Origin: Casuarius casuarius
Taxonomy: Eukaryota; Chordata; Aves; Casuariiformes; Casuariidae
Assembly: GCA_003342895.1 (NCBI GenBank)
Contig: PTFA01000020.1
Coordinates: 7,090,651 to 7,154,650, forward strand
Length of the DNA stretch: 64,000 bases
Direction of reading: 5' to 3'
Position 1 is the first letter of the stretch; every line of letters begins with the position of its first letter. Positions 25,462 through 37,815 of this stretch are shown here, piece by piece. The translations under genes and the position numbers were made by a program. Below the pieces are notes generated by a model. That model saw only the letters and a program-made list of their open reading frames with translations, had not been told where the DNA came from and made no database searches.

Positions 25462-28400
25462 CTGAAGAAAGGATTATAGTTACCAGCGTAGTCTGAACAA
25501 AATTGCATTATTATGGACAGTTCTTGCAGGTATTTAAATAACATGCAGATTTTTAAATATTATAGTAAGTTTTTCTTTTTCCTTATCCTTGCCATATATT
25601 TCTTTCCAAAAAATACCTGTTTTCTAAATATAGTTGGAGGTAATTAAAAACAAAGGCTATGGATTTAAAGTTCAACAAGGAAGTTCAACAAATAGAGAAA
25701 ACGTTTGCCTGTGATGCAGCACAATCAATTTAATATGCTGTAAGGTTCTCTATCATGAATTGTTTAATTATACTGTCTTCACATTTAAAAAGAGCAGTAT
25801 CTTTCTCTCTAAATATAAAGTAGCTAAAAAGTATAATGCATTATACTGTATAAACACAAAATATGTTGACCCAGATGCTTTCCTAACCTGGAGAGAATCT
25901 TAGTGAAACACTAAGAGATAATGACCAGTGGATTGGGTTCATATTTCTTATTCTCATGGCTATTTTGCAAGCTGTTGTAGGCTAGAATAGCTAAGAGCCA
26001 GGAAAACTTATACTTGCCAGCAGTAGTTCCAGAAAATTCCACAGAAGCAGTTGTTAACTGATGTGCACTACACTTTTCCATGCCAAATTTTATTTCACTA
26101 ACTACTGTTTTAACAAACACAGCAAACACTGCTTGCTGGTCTTTTTACACTGCTCCCTCAATAGAAAAACATCCATTCAATACTGAAATATATATAAATT
26201 AGAAGTGCTTAATTTATTCCAATATATCAAAAATATCTTTCCAGAACATGGGCATCAATAAAAAATTATTCTGTAAGCAAAATTATATTAAAGAATTGCC
26301 AAAAATCTCATCTTTCCATTGCTCAATATCCATATGTTCAAACACAATAGAGAGTGGAAAAGCAACTTGAAACATAACTGAATATCAAGATATTTTATGG
26401 CAACTGTACTGTGCATTGTTATATTACTAAATGTCTCAGGAAGCTATACAAAATGATTGATTTGAAGGAAGGGCACTGGGACACCTGCCTGGTCAAAGTA
26501 AGTTTTGGAAAGGCATCAGATTCATTTTGACAATCTCTTAATTCCATGAAATTTTCCCTTGCTAGCAATAGGCAGAACTTGATGGGAAAGTTCATGAGCA
26601 GGACATGCTCACAATTCTTCTAGGTAAACACTAGTAGCAGTAATTTTACTGTAGCCATGATTTAAGCATCTAAGATAGACAACAGTTGTAGGGATAGCTA
26701 AAATATTGTACTTGATCAACAAATACAGCTGGAAAAATGGAGAAACTTTTGAGTACACATGTCCTTCTTCAGATGATCAGTTGTACTGGCATTCTCAGTA
26801 TTTAGGTACATACTCCTAAGAGAAAAGATCTAAACAGGCAATTCTCAAAACAGATATACTCATATAAATTGTGGATAATAGCATAATAGCGGTTAAATTA
26901 AAAGAACTAGTCACTCAACCAGATAAACTCACAAATGAAACATTTAGAATGGAAAGAATTGAAACCTCACCCCCAAAGTACTGTTTGCTCTATTCCTTAA
27001 AATTACCATATCAAAGCATTTAGATTTTAAATCATCTTTTAAAAGATAATTCTTCATGAGGTAAGGCAACATGAGTAATTTTCATTCTTTAAAATCAGTA
27101 TCATCAAAGACATAATCAAGAACCTGAGACAGATATAACTCACTGGCACTTTTTCAAGTAATAAATGGCAAAGTTAACATAGGCTTGGATGTCCATAAGC
27201 TTATTTTTCCAATAGTATCCACTGGCCTAATAAAGATATTTCTTTTTTAGGAACTTGCCTGGGCTTGTACATTTTACACTGTTAAATATATATACTGCTC
27301 TGCTCTACTCTCTACTTGTGTAGTAATGTATTTATGTATATGTTAAATTTCATTTTAAAATCTGAAAATATTTTCATTTTTTTGCCATTTTTGATAGTTT
27401 ATCTATCCCAATTACTATTTGAAGACTGGCTAATAGATTAATGTTGGGCATACATTATTAAATTTCAAAAACTAATGTATCCAGTGATAAATATTGAATT
27501 AATATTATATAGTAATTGTATGTGCAATTCATATGCAAAATATTCCCCTTTAGGAATACTATGAAAGGCTTTTGAATTGCTGTGCCTGGAAAAAGATGAT
27601 TATTCAAGATCTTCTATCCTACTTCTCCAAAGCACTCCAATAATCATTTTTCTAGGAAAAGTAAGCCTGTAGAAGCAGACACCTAACAGCATCTTCTGAC
27701 AAACAAGTAGTACTAAGTTACCTGAAAAATCTCGAAAATGATGCGTATTCTGTTAAAATGAACTTGGAAGACTTGCATTCTCATTTCTGTTCCCTTTCCT
27801 GTGTAATATTGTGCTCTGGAGCATACAGTACTCCAGAGCAATACAACACAGAGTAGTAACTCCTCTAGAGCAGTTTTTTCTACTTGAACAACATCCCACA
27901 TTATATATAGCGTGCCATGTGGCATAAATGCCATTCTAACTTCTCCAGGAGTTTTTCAACCTATCCACACATGGACAAAGCTTCATTCAGCCATCATCTA
28001 AAACATTTTCTTAATTTAGGTTTAAAACTATTTACATGTGTTAAGATACAAAGAAGAATTTTTTTTTTTTACAATAGAAAACTGTTTTGTTTTCATAATT
28101 ACTAAATACCTATGTAGAATGAAAAGGGAGCGATCCAGCCGCTATCATCATTCAATAATTGCCAAATCATCAGCGCCTACCCAGTCAGAATTTCAACTTC
28201 CCCCAGTGACCACACTCTCTGATTATAGGTTCACTGTTTTATGCTATTACCTCCACAAGACTTATTTTTTTAGGGGCGGGGGGCGGGGGAATAAAGCTTT
28301 CAGGAATCTTTGTTGTCAGCAAGAAGGCATTTCTGTTTCAGTGAGACTCGGAGGTATATTGATAGCATTTGTCTTTGAATTTCATAGGAAATAATCACCC

Positions 28401-28492
28401 AGTCAAACACTTGACAATTTTTGCTTTACTCTTGGGAAAATCACGGCATGCACATCAAATAAAGGACTGTGAAAGTGTTATTTTCAACCTAC
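25462..28492 (-). other. TTC29: TTC29 intron, 3.0 kb
   Basis: This is the shortest intron seen, between the exons ending at 28493 and starting at 25461. It holds a 10-bp-arm hairpin at 27812-27840 and a G-rich tract at 28273-28289 (three runs: GGGG, GGGGGG, GGGGG). I see nothing else of note. Confidence 0.8.
27812..27840. repeat. perfect hairpin, 10-bp arms, 9-base loop
   Basis: TGCTCTGGAG (27812-27821) and CTCCAGAGCA (27831-27840) are exact reverse complements around CATACAGTA. The arms are unusually GC-rich for this intron, so the stem would be stable in RNA from either strand. Confidence 0.85.
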
Positions 28493-28705
28493 CTTCTTTC
28501 GCCATTTTTAAAGCTTTTATTAGTGTTTTGATGGCCTGTTGGTGTTCTTTATCTTCTAGCATTTTGTCTGCTAGAATTGTATAAATTTTCCAGAGATGTT
28601 CACATGCCAGTGAATTGTAAGTACGGCCTGTCTCATCCTTCCATGTCGAACCCATTGTTAGCTCATAAAATGCTTCATAGTGTTCAGCAGCTTTCATGAT
28701 ATCAC
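28493..28705 (-). CDS. TTC29: TTC29 coding exon (internal TPR exon, largest in window)
   Basis: This exon is 213 bases with acceptor CATTTTTCAG and donor GAAG|GTAGGT. Phase is 1 at both ends, so the first two bases GT complete a Gly codon. It encodes 70 full codons: [18 protein letters not shown], then [18 protein letters not shown], then [18 protein letters not shown] and [16 protein letters not shown]. The segment from [17 protein letters not shown] to [16 protein letters not shown] has TPR spacing: a small or aromatic residue pattern in helix A, then AI-x5-ALKMA in helix B. The WKDETGR motif is conserved in TTC29. The open frame continues at its 3' end into intron sequence, so the exon limit rests on the donor and on phase agreement with the exon at 25461. 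No frameshift or stop is present. Confidence 0.94.
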
Positions 28706-31700
28706 CTGAAAAATGTCATTCATAATTACAACCAGTAATCCACACAATCTTTGAAAAGCTATTAGTGTATAACCATTTTCTCATTAAAAAGTAAGTTGTA
28801 TTCCAATCATTTCACAAATTTTTCAAGAATCTTCAATAAATAACTTAGAGATCACTGGAAAATAATGTCAAATCTTACAGCTACCACTAATATCCTAATT
28901 CAAACTCATCACACAAAGTACAAGTCAAACTGCTCCTCAAGTTCCTTTCTCCATAATGAAAACCTGTGCTGAAAGATGCGGAGAACAGACGTACCAAAAC
29001 CGCAGAAAAAAATTCTTTATTCAAATAAATTAATTAAAGAAAAATAAATATATATGAAAAGGAATTTATTCAGCAACTATTGCTAGGCAAACTCTGGTGA
29101 ATTTATACAGTAAGTTTACTGGAAGAGCATGAACTACTAATGCAGTAAGTAGCCTTACAGCCTAATTGAGCCTGAAGTACAATACTTTAAGGTCTTCAGT
29201 TACCCAAACACCTCTGAGGCAAAATAAAGTTTCAAAATAGATTTTAATTCACTTGAACATGCAAGTAGATCCTTCCTTTCCCTTCTCCCCCACAGCTAAA
29301 TTTATCTCCCTGTATACATGTAGTCTATGTGATTGCCAGGCTGCCCATCTGGACAGTGGAAATTCAAAGCCCACTTGAAAGAACAGAAAAGGTTTTCCTT
29401 ATACATAATGGGTACAGGATAACTGCTGGGAAGCAGGTAAGCTAAGACCATTTACATTAAAACAAACAAACACACACACACTGTTCCGGACACCATGTTA
29501 CACACAGTAAGGGAGAACTGCGAAGGTGACACTTCTGTCAGTTTGTGTCTAGGTGCCAGAGGAGTCTGTCATATGGATCATCAATATATCAGTTTCTATT
29601 TCCATTAAAAGCTGAAACGAACCATGCACCAAGTTTGTTAAGATATGCTGGCAATTATCAGTTCTGAAACATGATTTAAAAGAGATGACTACTGTTTTGC
29701 AGACTGTTTTTACAGTGCTGTATTCATATTAGAAAAAGAACCAGGAAAGAAGTATCAACAAAGGATGGAGAAAGGAGAAAGAAGTTGTTTTCCATTTGTA
29801 GGAAAGTAAGGCAGAGAAGCTCAGAGAAGGACCTGCTTTAGGCATCCTGAAAGAACGTGATGCTAGTTCCCCAGGCCTCCAGCCAACCTAAGACAGTGGA
29901 ATAGCTGTGACAGATCCCTGTTATTAAGCTTAATTTAGATTCGTCTTTCATATGTATTTTCCTTTTATAACCATATTTTCAACTTTGGCGTATAAAGCAT
30001 AACCCTTAGCTTTATTAGAATTAAACTTATTTTCATATTATGCTTCTCTAATGATTAAGAGGAGCTCAATTAAAACTGACAAGCCCAAGAAAATTCTCTT
30101 TCAAAGAAGCAACCAATTTAAATTAAGTCAGTGTTACAGACAAATCATTTTAGGCCTCTGCATCCTATGATTCACCTGAAGATCTCAGAAGGTGCAACAA
30201 AGTGTCAAGGACTTAAGTGTCAGGTAAAAGGGTAGACATCCCTTCAGCAGGCACTATTCAGCTCCTAGTTCTAGTAAGGGGAAGGTATTGCAGAGATGGC
30301 CCAAAGCGTTGGAAAAAATCTTATTCTCACAATAGCTACCACACCTTGTAAATAGACAGGACAATATGTATACGTTCTCTCCAAAATACCATGTTCTTAA
30401 CATAAGAGGGTTGAACAAGAGATGCTAGGTTGACAGAAATGTGAAGTGAAACTATCACAACCAGTACAAGCAGTTTAAGGATCCACTGAGAGTTAATGTA
30501 ATAGGAAATAAGACAGAGAAGCAGACTTGCTAAACGCAAACCAAAACTCTTTTCCAGTCTAAAGAGGCTTCCAAATAGCATTTGGGGTTCTGCCTATCCA
30601 TTAACTGCTTACTGACTCACGAGTCAACAGAATCCCAGTGATGCAAATTGCTAAAAAATTTTAGGTATCAGTGAGGAAGCTAGTGTTGGCTTTGTGACAA
30701 AGGATGTAAAGCTGAGCTGAAGTTTAACACTAATAGCTAGCATTGTATCCATTTAGATACTCATAAGCACAGACAGCTTCCTTCCTGGAATTCTCCCCAA
30801 AGTCTACGAACCAACCGATGGCCCTTTTGAAAGGATATTGCCACGCATTTATGTAATCTAGCTTTGCTAGATGTGTAATGGACTCTTAAGAATAAGAGAG
30901 GTGGCTGTATACTTTGATGCATGAGTAACTCAAAAATTTGTGGGAAAAACAGAAAGCAGCAAACGAATGGTATCACCTGGATAAGTAATCTGAAACCAAA
31001 AACAGTATCTATTTTTTTTCCTATGGGTTAGAAATATAATCTCTTAAAGGGACAGAACATTCCTGTAAAGAATATGTGCATACCTCAGAACTACTGTTCA
31101 GATTGTTAGAGCTATCAGATATGATAATTCTTACCCATGCTCCCTCATTTGCAGCATCCCCTTGAGAAAGTTTCTGTCAGGCTGGAAATTGAACTCATAT
31201 ATTCCATGTACCCATAGTTCTTAAGAGTTGACCTAACCATGTCAGTTGACCTGACATCCTTTTTGCCACATCTCTGTGAAACCTCTTTAGAGAACAATCC
31301 ATCTGCATCAAGCTTCAAAATACAAAAGCAGTATATTCTTTTTGGTAGTATTCAAATTGAACTAAATTAACACAGGTTTGACTCCATTGCGCTACCAAGA
31401 AATAAAGATTGCAAAGTGAAAAATAATATGATCTGACAATCTGATCACAGAAAAGCAAAAGAGAAGATGCTGTGCAAAAAAAAAAAAAAAAAATTTTTTA
31501 AATAGCTATTAGTTTCCTAAACAAGGCAGAGATGGAATTCCTGACCTGTAAGCCCTTACATGACTTCAACTTTGCTTACTGAAGACTCTTTCAAGTTATA
31601 TTAACAATTTGCAGTCAGCAGACCTCTCAAACTCAAGGAAGGTAAAACATTTTCGATTTTGGAATTCATTCCTCCACCAAAATACTCTGAAATCCCTCAT

Positions 31701-33124
31701 CCTCATTGGCAACTGATGTATCAACCTATTTCCTTAACCCATAATGTTCATGTGAAGCTCAAATGCTTATGGGAAAATAATGTCTTCAGGGGGATGGAGA
31801 GTGTATTCACTGCGATGAGTTGGTTCAGCTGGAATTGCTTTGGCCACTGCTTTTACATTTTTAAATACTGAGCTACTGTAACTGCTAGGCACACATAGAG
31901 ATAGGTGGTGCTACCTTGAAAAGCTTTGAGAGAAAGTGTAAGCCAATTACAGAACATCTCAGAGTAAGAATATTTTTGTATCATTTAAACAGTGACAAGG
32001 TAGAGTTTTAAACAGTTTTTATTATCAATTGAAAGAACAGAAGCAAAAACAAAAGAAGGAAAATGAAAAGAATAACACTGAGTAGGAGAATCACTTAGAA
32101 TGGTTTGTAGGAGGGTATCTTTTATATTGCTTCAAGAATTCCAAGGTGTTTCTAGGAAATCTATATCTGAAAAATCTATTTGCAAAATGCTATACAAGGA
32201 ATATAGCTATATTCAGTTAGCAATATTAACAACAACAATTGTATATTTCTTTTCCCTAATATTATTCAGAAATTAGCCCAATATATCCTAAACTAGGAAT
32301 CTGAGAATCTCTGATAACTCTTCCCCTTTTATATATGGAATCAAAAAACAGAAATGTAATTCTAACAACACATATAGTACCACTACTAAAATGTTACAGT
32401 TTAATGGAACTCAGGGTATAACAAAAGGAACCCTATTCACAATTGTTCCATCTTGAATATGGAAATGGGTGTTACAATATACTTTTTAGAGTAAAAGATC
32501 AGTTTTAAACAATTCTGTGAATATAGATATTACTTGGCCACTATCAAATTTTAGAAGTTACTCTTATTTTCAGAGCTGCGACATATGTATGCACAAAGAT
32601 TTGTGCTACAGTTTTCACTGAACTGAATTAGTGTTGCTTAAAAGTCACAAAAAAACAGATCTATTCATTCAAGCAAAAGAACTCAATGTAATTTTGTAAA
32701 CATGAAGAGAAACGTTTTCATATTATCTAGAACTTCCTTTATAATTCTCCTTCCCAAAACATACTCCAAAAGTATACATTTGTTGCATCACAATAGATAT
32801 CTTGGACAAATTTCAACCAAAGAGAGTATATATGGTGACTACTCTTTGCCTTTTTTTGTTTTTTGTTTTAAGTAGAAAGATTGACTAGATATTAACACAA
32901 ATGGGTTTAAATGTGAAGCTGCCATAAAAGCAGGCACATAAATGTAATTCTCCCAGCCGCTATTTTGATGCACATTTTTGATTCCATGAATATTTTATGA
33001 AATGGCCCAAACTAAAGCCATATAACATTCCTGCATTACTGATGCTTGCGCCCGTAAGCTACAAACATTAGAGGCATGATTGAGTGCATTAAAATGAACT
33101 CATTCAGCAGTGCATTGATTACTT

Positions 33125-33158
33125 GAAGGAGGGGAGGGGGGGGGAAAAAAAGGAAGAG
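33125..33158 (+). repeat. polypurine tract
   Basis: An uninterrupted purine run contains GAAGGAGGGGAGG, a G-rich stretch and then an A-rich stretch. It may adopt triplex structure but is otherwise a low-complexity intron tract. Confidence 0.8.
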
Positions 33159-33239
33159 TTACTCCCACTTAAGAAAACAGCACACAAATATGAAGTTTTC
33201 AATACAGAAATTAAAGACAGCAAATTTGAATAATGTGAT

Positions 33240-33480
33240 ACTTAATAAATAAATGCAGTGCAAATCTGTCAAGAGTTCTCTATATACAGCCCTGACATTA
33301 ATTAGGTGGGATGTTAATTAGGTCCATAGATTGCTTCCAGTAGTGTACAGGTAATTTAAAATGTCACAATCTGCAAAATGCAGTGCCCGACCTGTTCTAG
33401 CTCCATGCCTCAGCAATATTGAGAGCACCCAATGATTTCCTTTTCTATCAGCTTGTACATTGACCAATGAAAATAATGCC
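33240..33480. promoter_or_regulatory. possible conserved non-coding element with paired TTAATTAGGT sites
   Basis: TTAATTAGGT occurs at 33298-33307 and exactly again at 33314-33323, a 16-bp repeat unit carrying the homeodomain core TAATTA. The surrounding 200-300 bases are free of simple repeats and contain further motifs such as CCAATGAAAATAA near 33464. The composition resembles developmental enhancers. The gene next to TTC29 in other vertebrates, POU4F2, is a homeodomain gene with an extended regulatory landscape. The motif pair is seen directly; enhancer status is inferred. Confidence 0.3.
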
Positions 33481-34743
33481 ACAGAAAAAACTGCACCAAA
33501 AAAAAAAAAGTTATAGGTCTGTTAGGCACATTTCTTTAGCAGCGCTAGTAAAAGTAGAAAGCACATTTAGTTCTAAATTGTAAACATTTGTTGAGGACTT
33601 TGGAAAATATTCCACTTTAGCTTAGAACAACAACCTAAAGGAACAATAAAGCTTTAACTATGTTATAGTATATTTTAATCTTGAACGATGACATCTTTTG
33701 TAGTAACTTGCTCATTGTACAATGTGGATGTAAAATCTGCTTTAAACAATAGTTAATGGTAGTAGCAAAAAAAAGAAAAACGCTATTACCATTTTAAAAG
33801 ATACAGGCTTACATTTCAGTTTAACTGCTTGAACTGTTTGTATTATTTTCAGTTTTCTGCATTCAACGATGATAATTATAGTAGCACTATTCATGCTGAA
33901 ATAGTTAAGAATCTGTCACAGTTTCCAATGTCAGCCACTATTTACAGAGGTTTCCTTCTGTCCTTCACAGAGATGTGTTGGGAGGTAGAATAAAAAGCTC
34001 ACAAAAATTATAAAACAAGGCTCTCCTTCAATAAATAGTTGTGCCACCCCGGACTCCTGAGGTAAAATGAATTGTACAGAAGTCATTGGGATTGATCTTG
34101 GATGCAAGAATCCAAGTCAATGCAGCTATCTGCAAGAGCAAGACAAAAAACATGAAAAAGATTTAAGATGAAATTTTGCTTTTCCGTAACTCTATAAGGT
34201 TTCTCTAAAACACAACTGATTATCAGATAATAATTAAGGTGAGCATTTTTAAGATTAAAAAGTTACTTTTATTTACTAGACAGAGGCTGATAACATTATT
34301 TTTTTAGAAAGATTCCATAGGGAGTTTTATTGAAATGACACAAGCAGTTCATAAAAATATTGTAATGAACATGCCAGCTCACCAGGGGATATTCTGACGG
34401 CTTCCCCAATCTGACAATACACCATCAGATCTCTCCCTAGAATCTGAGAAGCTCAAGGTCAACTGAAAGCTTGCCTGAGAAGCAGAAAGCTGGAGGCTTG
34501 GAAGAAAGGAGATAAAAGGAAAGTTGAGCATCACGCAACCTGAGATATGGCCTTGGTGTATGGAGACTGGTATGCAAAGAAAAGAAGCAGGCATAGCAGG
34601 AAGAAGCAGCTCACTGGTTTGCAAGGATGATATTTTATGCTGTCATGGCTGGTTTGGGAACTACTGGGCCAATCTTTGGTTTTGCAGTTTAAAGAATGAT
34701 ATTTAATTTCTGCCAATATTAGTTAAGCAAGCATCTGTTGTGC

Positions 34744-34770
34744 AAAAAAAAAAAAATATATATATATATA
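34744..34770 (+). repeat. A-run followed by (TA)n
   Basis: About 13 A residues are followed by seven TA units, immediately before the inverted repeat at 34781-34810. Confidence 0.9.
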
Positions 34771-34780
34771 GGAATCCAAT

Positions 34781-34810
34781 GAGAACTAGATCATATATAA
34801 TCTAGTTCTC
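34781..34810. repeat. perfect hairpin, 11-bp arms, 8-base loop
   Basis: GAGAACTAGAT (34781-34791) and ATCTAGTTCTC (34800-34810) are exact reverse complements around CATATATA. Together with the A/TA tract just upstream, it could be the end of a small AT-rich non-autonomous element or simply a fragile site. No target duplication is evident. Confidence 0.85.
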
Positions 34811-37747
34811 TGAGGACCAAATTACTTGCCTCAAAGCTCACATACTCAAAATACTCACCTAGAGGGCAGTGTAAATTCATAGTAGGATTGGTCACAATAC
34901 ATTATGATATATCACATCAACATATTATGTTATAAAAAATGCTCTAAAAGATGTTGCTTAGAGGGTTCTTTAAGAGACACCTCACAAGCAGGGATAATTT
35001 GTGGAAATAAGGCTGCAATTTTATTTTGTAAGTAAGTAACTGTACCATAAATAAATAAAGGAGGTTGCACGCAATCTTTGATGGAAAGGTGGGTGGCTGT
35101 GAACTTTCTGGGTTGACCACAGGTCTGTATTGTTCTAAAAGGCAAAATTGGCCAGAATGGCTAATACATGGCCAACGTGAATACGGTCACACAGCCTGGA
35201 CCAGAAAGGACAACCTGCATTCCCATAAAGAGTATCACCGCTAAAATAAAAGGTCCAAGCAGTGTCTGATGAGCCATAGTGACACTGTGACTTCCAGAAT
35301 TCTGGGAAGACTTACCTTTCTCTACTGCCTGAATCCGAGCACACAAATACTATTCCCTTTTGAACAGATTACACATAGGCCCTAAAGTTGCATCTTTACA
35401 TACAGGAACACAGATAAACTGGAATCCAGTTCTGAAAGAAACCTAGTGGCAAACAAAACAACAATGTAGCTCGGGAACTAGAAGTGCTACTACATGTTCT
35501 GAGAGAAATACATGATTATTTGCCCTGAGCCATCTCCACCACTACATGCATGATCAAGAGAGAATCTCTTGCTTCAGCATGACAGACACATGGGCAACTG
35601 TTTGTCTCTAATGTCACCCTAAGGAGTTACTGCACTTTCCCCTTCCTGGCCAGCTGAACAGCTTTTCAGAATGATCAGGGGTTGCTTAAAAGACGACAGC
35701 TGAACAGGAAGGAGAACCTGTTAAATGTTGCATATTTCACGCGCTACCACCTCACCGAGGAAGGCCTTTGTGTATTCCTGTGTCATAGGTAAAGCCACTC
35801 AGTTGGGCTCTGATTACACACCAAGCTTCAGAGGCAGGCGGTAAGAACTACAGCAACCTGGAGCTCTAGTAACACTAATTTCCCTGGTTCCCTGTCTGCT
35901 CTGTACTTTCTTTCCCTGCTGCTACCAGTACTATAGAATTGCAAAGAAAAAAGAGTCTCCCATAAGCAGGTGAGATGACAACTGCTTTGGGGATAATTTA
36001 CTGTGGACCAGCAATAATTAACTGAAGGGCACGTTACCAAAAGAGGAACTGCTATGAAAAAACTATCGTTCTTACAAGAAAGAGTAAAGAACAAGGAGCA
36101 CAGGAAGAACAGGCACTGCTGTGGGGGAGGCAGGAACAAATATCCTCCTCTTGCTTTCTTTGCAGTTAATACACCAGCCACCGTGCTCTCAAAAACCTGG
36201 GTTAGTTCTGGGCCTTTTCAAGTTGCTTCTAGCTCTCCAGGAAACCCTTCCCAGGTTTTCTTTGAGACAAACAGCTATTGCCTAGACCTATTGCCACTAC
36301 TCAGAGAAACTCTGCAATGGAAAACTGGTGTCAATGACATGATTCCCTCAATACTATACCCACACAGAGCCTGCATATACTTGACAGAGAATAGGACAAG
36401 ACCGACAGCATATGGATATACATGAAAGACAATAATAAATCAAAGAGCGATTTCATACCAAATCTGACCCTTGAACAATACTTAAAGTTAGAAACATGAC
36501 TAAAGTTAGAAAAGTTACATAGTAATTAATATCTTTAAGGAATTGCTTTAGTCCTTCATATAAAATACGTTTCCACTTATGTCTACTACAGTCACATATA
36601 TAATGGCCAATGAAACTACAGTATACCACTGATTTTTCCCTTTTGCATTAGACTTAATTGTGGAAATAATGTTCATATTTCAGGTATTTTTGTAGAAGGT
36701 TAGGTGGAATCTAGAATCTTTGAAAACTTTGACACATGAAAATTGCACAAACTAGTTTAGCAACATTTCACCGATGTGCAAACTGGAATAAAAAAATGTA
36801 TCCTTCTAAGATCTTCATCCAACTCCAGAAAAAAAGAAAAAAAAACTGAACAGGTCACATATGGAAATTCCACTAACTCTCCTGTTCCACATCCATGCTG
36901 AAAGAAATTCAGATGGAAAATTTTGGTTTACAATTAGAATTCCTTTATCTCTTGGAAGTTAACATATTTTATGAAAGCAACATTTGTCAGATGCCTTATA
37001 TATGACTTATTTGATTATATATAAACAAACACTATTTGATACACATCAAATTCAATCTAGAGGAGACCATTACAAATGCAGCATTGAACACCAGCTGAAA
37101 GACACCATACCCATTTTAAAGAGAACAGAATTCTTGCTTTCTGATAACATTTAAGCCTTCTTCATTCATATTTGTAAAGCATCAACACAGTGTTCCCTAT
37201 GTACAGAGGCTACCCAAAATGCCAAATGTATTCAGTAAGCTCACAATCTAAGGCTCCAGGCTCTGGATAAGAACAGGTCTGCACTCAGTGGGATGCTTAC
37301 TTTTAAGATTTTACAAATGTTTCAGCATTTATAGGCAGATATACAAATGCAGGGAAGGGAAGAAGGTGAAAATGCAGTGAGAAACAATGAAGTATGGCAC
37401 ATGCTTTGCAGTTCTATTTTTAAGGGTTTTTTTAGTTTGAAATAACTACAGGAAAACAAGTTAAATTACTATTTAATTTCAAAGGATATATGATGACTAT
37501 CTTTCAAATAAGGAAAGTGTCACTGAAGCAGATTAGTTTCACTGTAAATTTCATTTTTTTGCTAATTCATATCAAATTCTTGCCTCACATTACATCCTTT
37601 TTTCTGTGGTGATTACATTTTATTCAGATTCTACCTCCACTCCCAGTCCCTTACTTTCTACAGCTTTCAAGAATAAACTTAGTATCAGATGCAATGCCAC
37701 AGCACTGGAGCTGTTCTATTGTGCAAATAACCTACTTCAAAAGGATG

Positions 37748-37815
37748 CTTTGAGCAGGAGATTGGACTAATGACCTCCTGAGGTCCCTTCTAACCTGAAT
37801 TATCCTATGATTCTC
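37748..37815 (+). mobile_element. CR1 3'-end fragment
   Basis: Sequence TTTGAGCAGGAGATTGGACT, followed by ACCTCCTGAGGTCCCTTCTA and ending CCTATGATTCT, is the characteristic CR1 3' terminus with its tail. Only about 70 bases are recognisable, so this is a severely 5'-truncated insertion, in the orientation opposite to TTC29. Confidence 0.9.
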
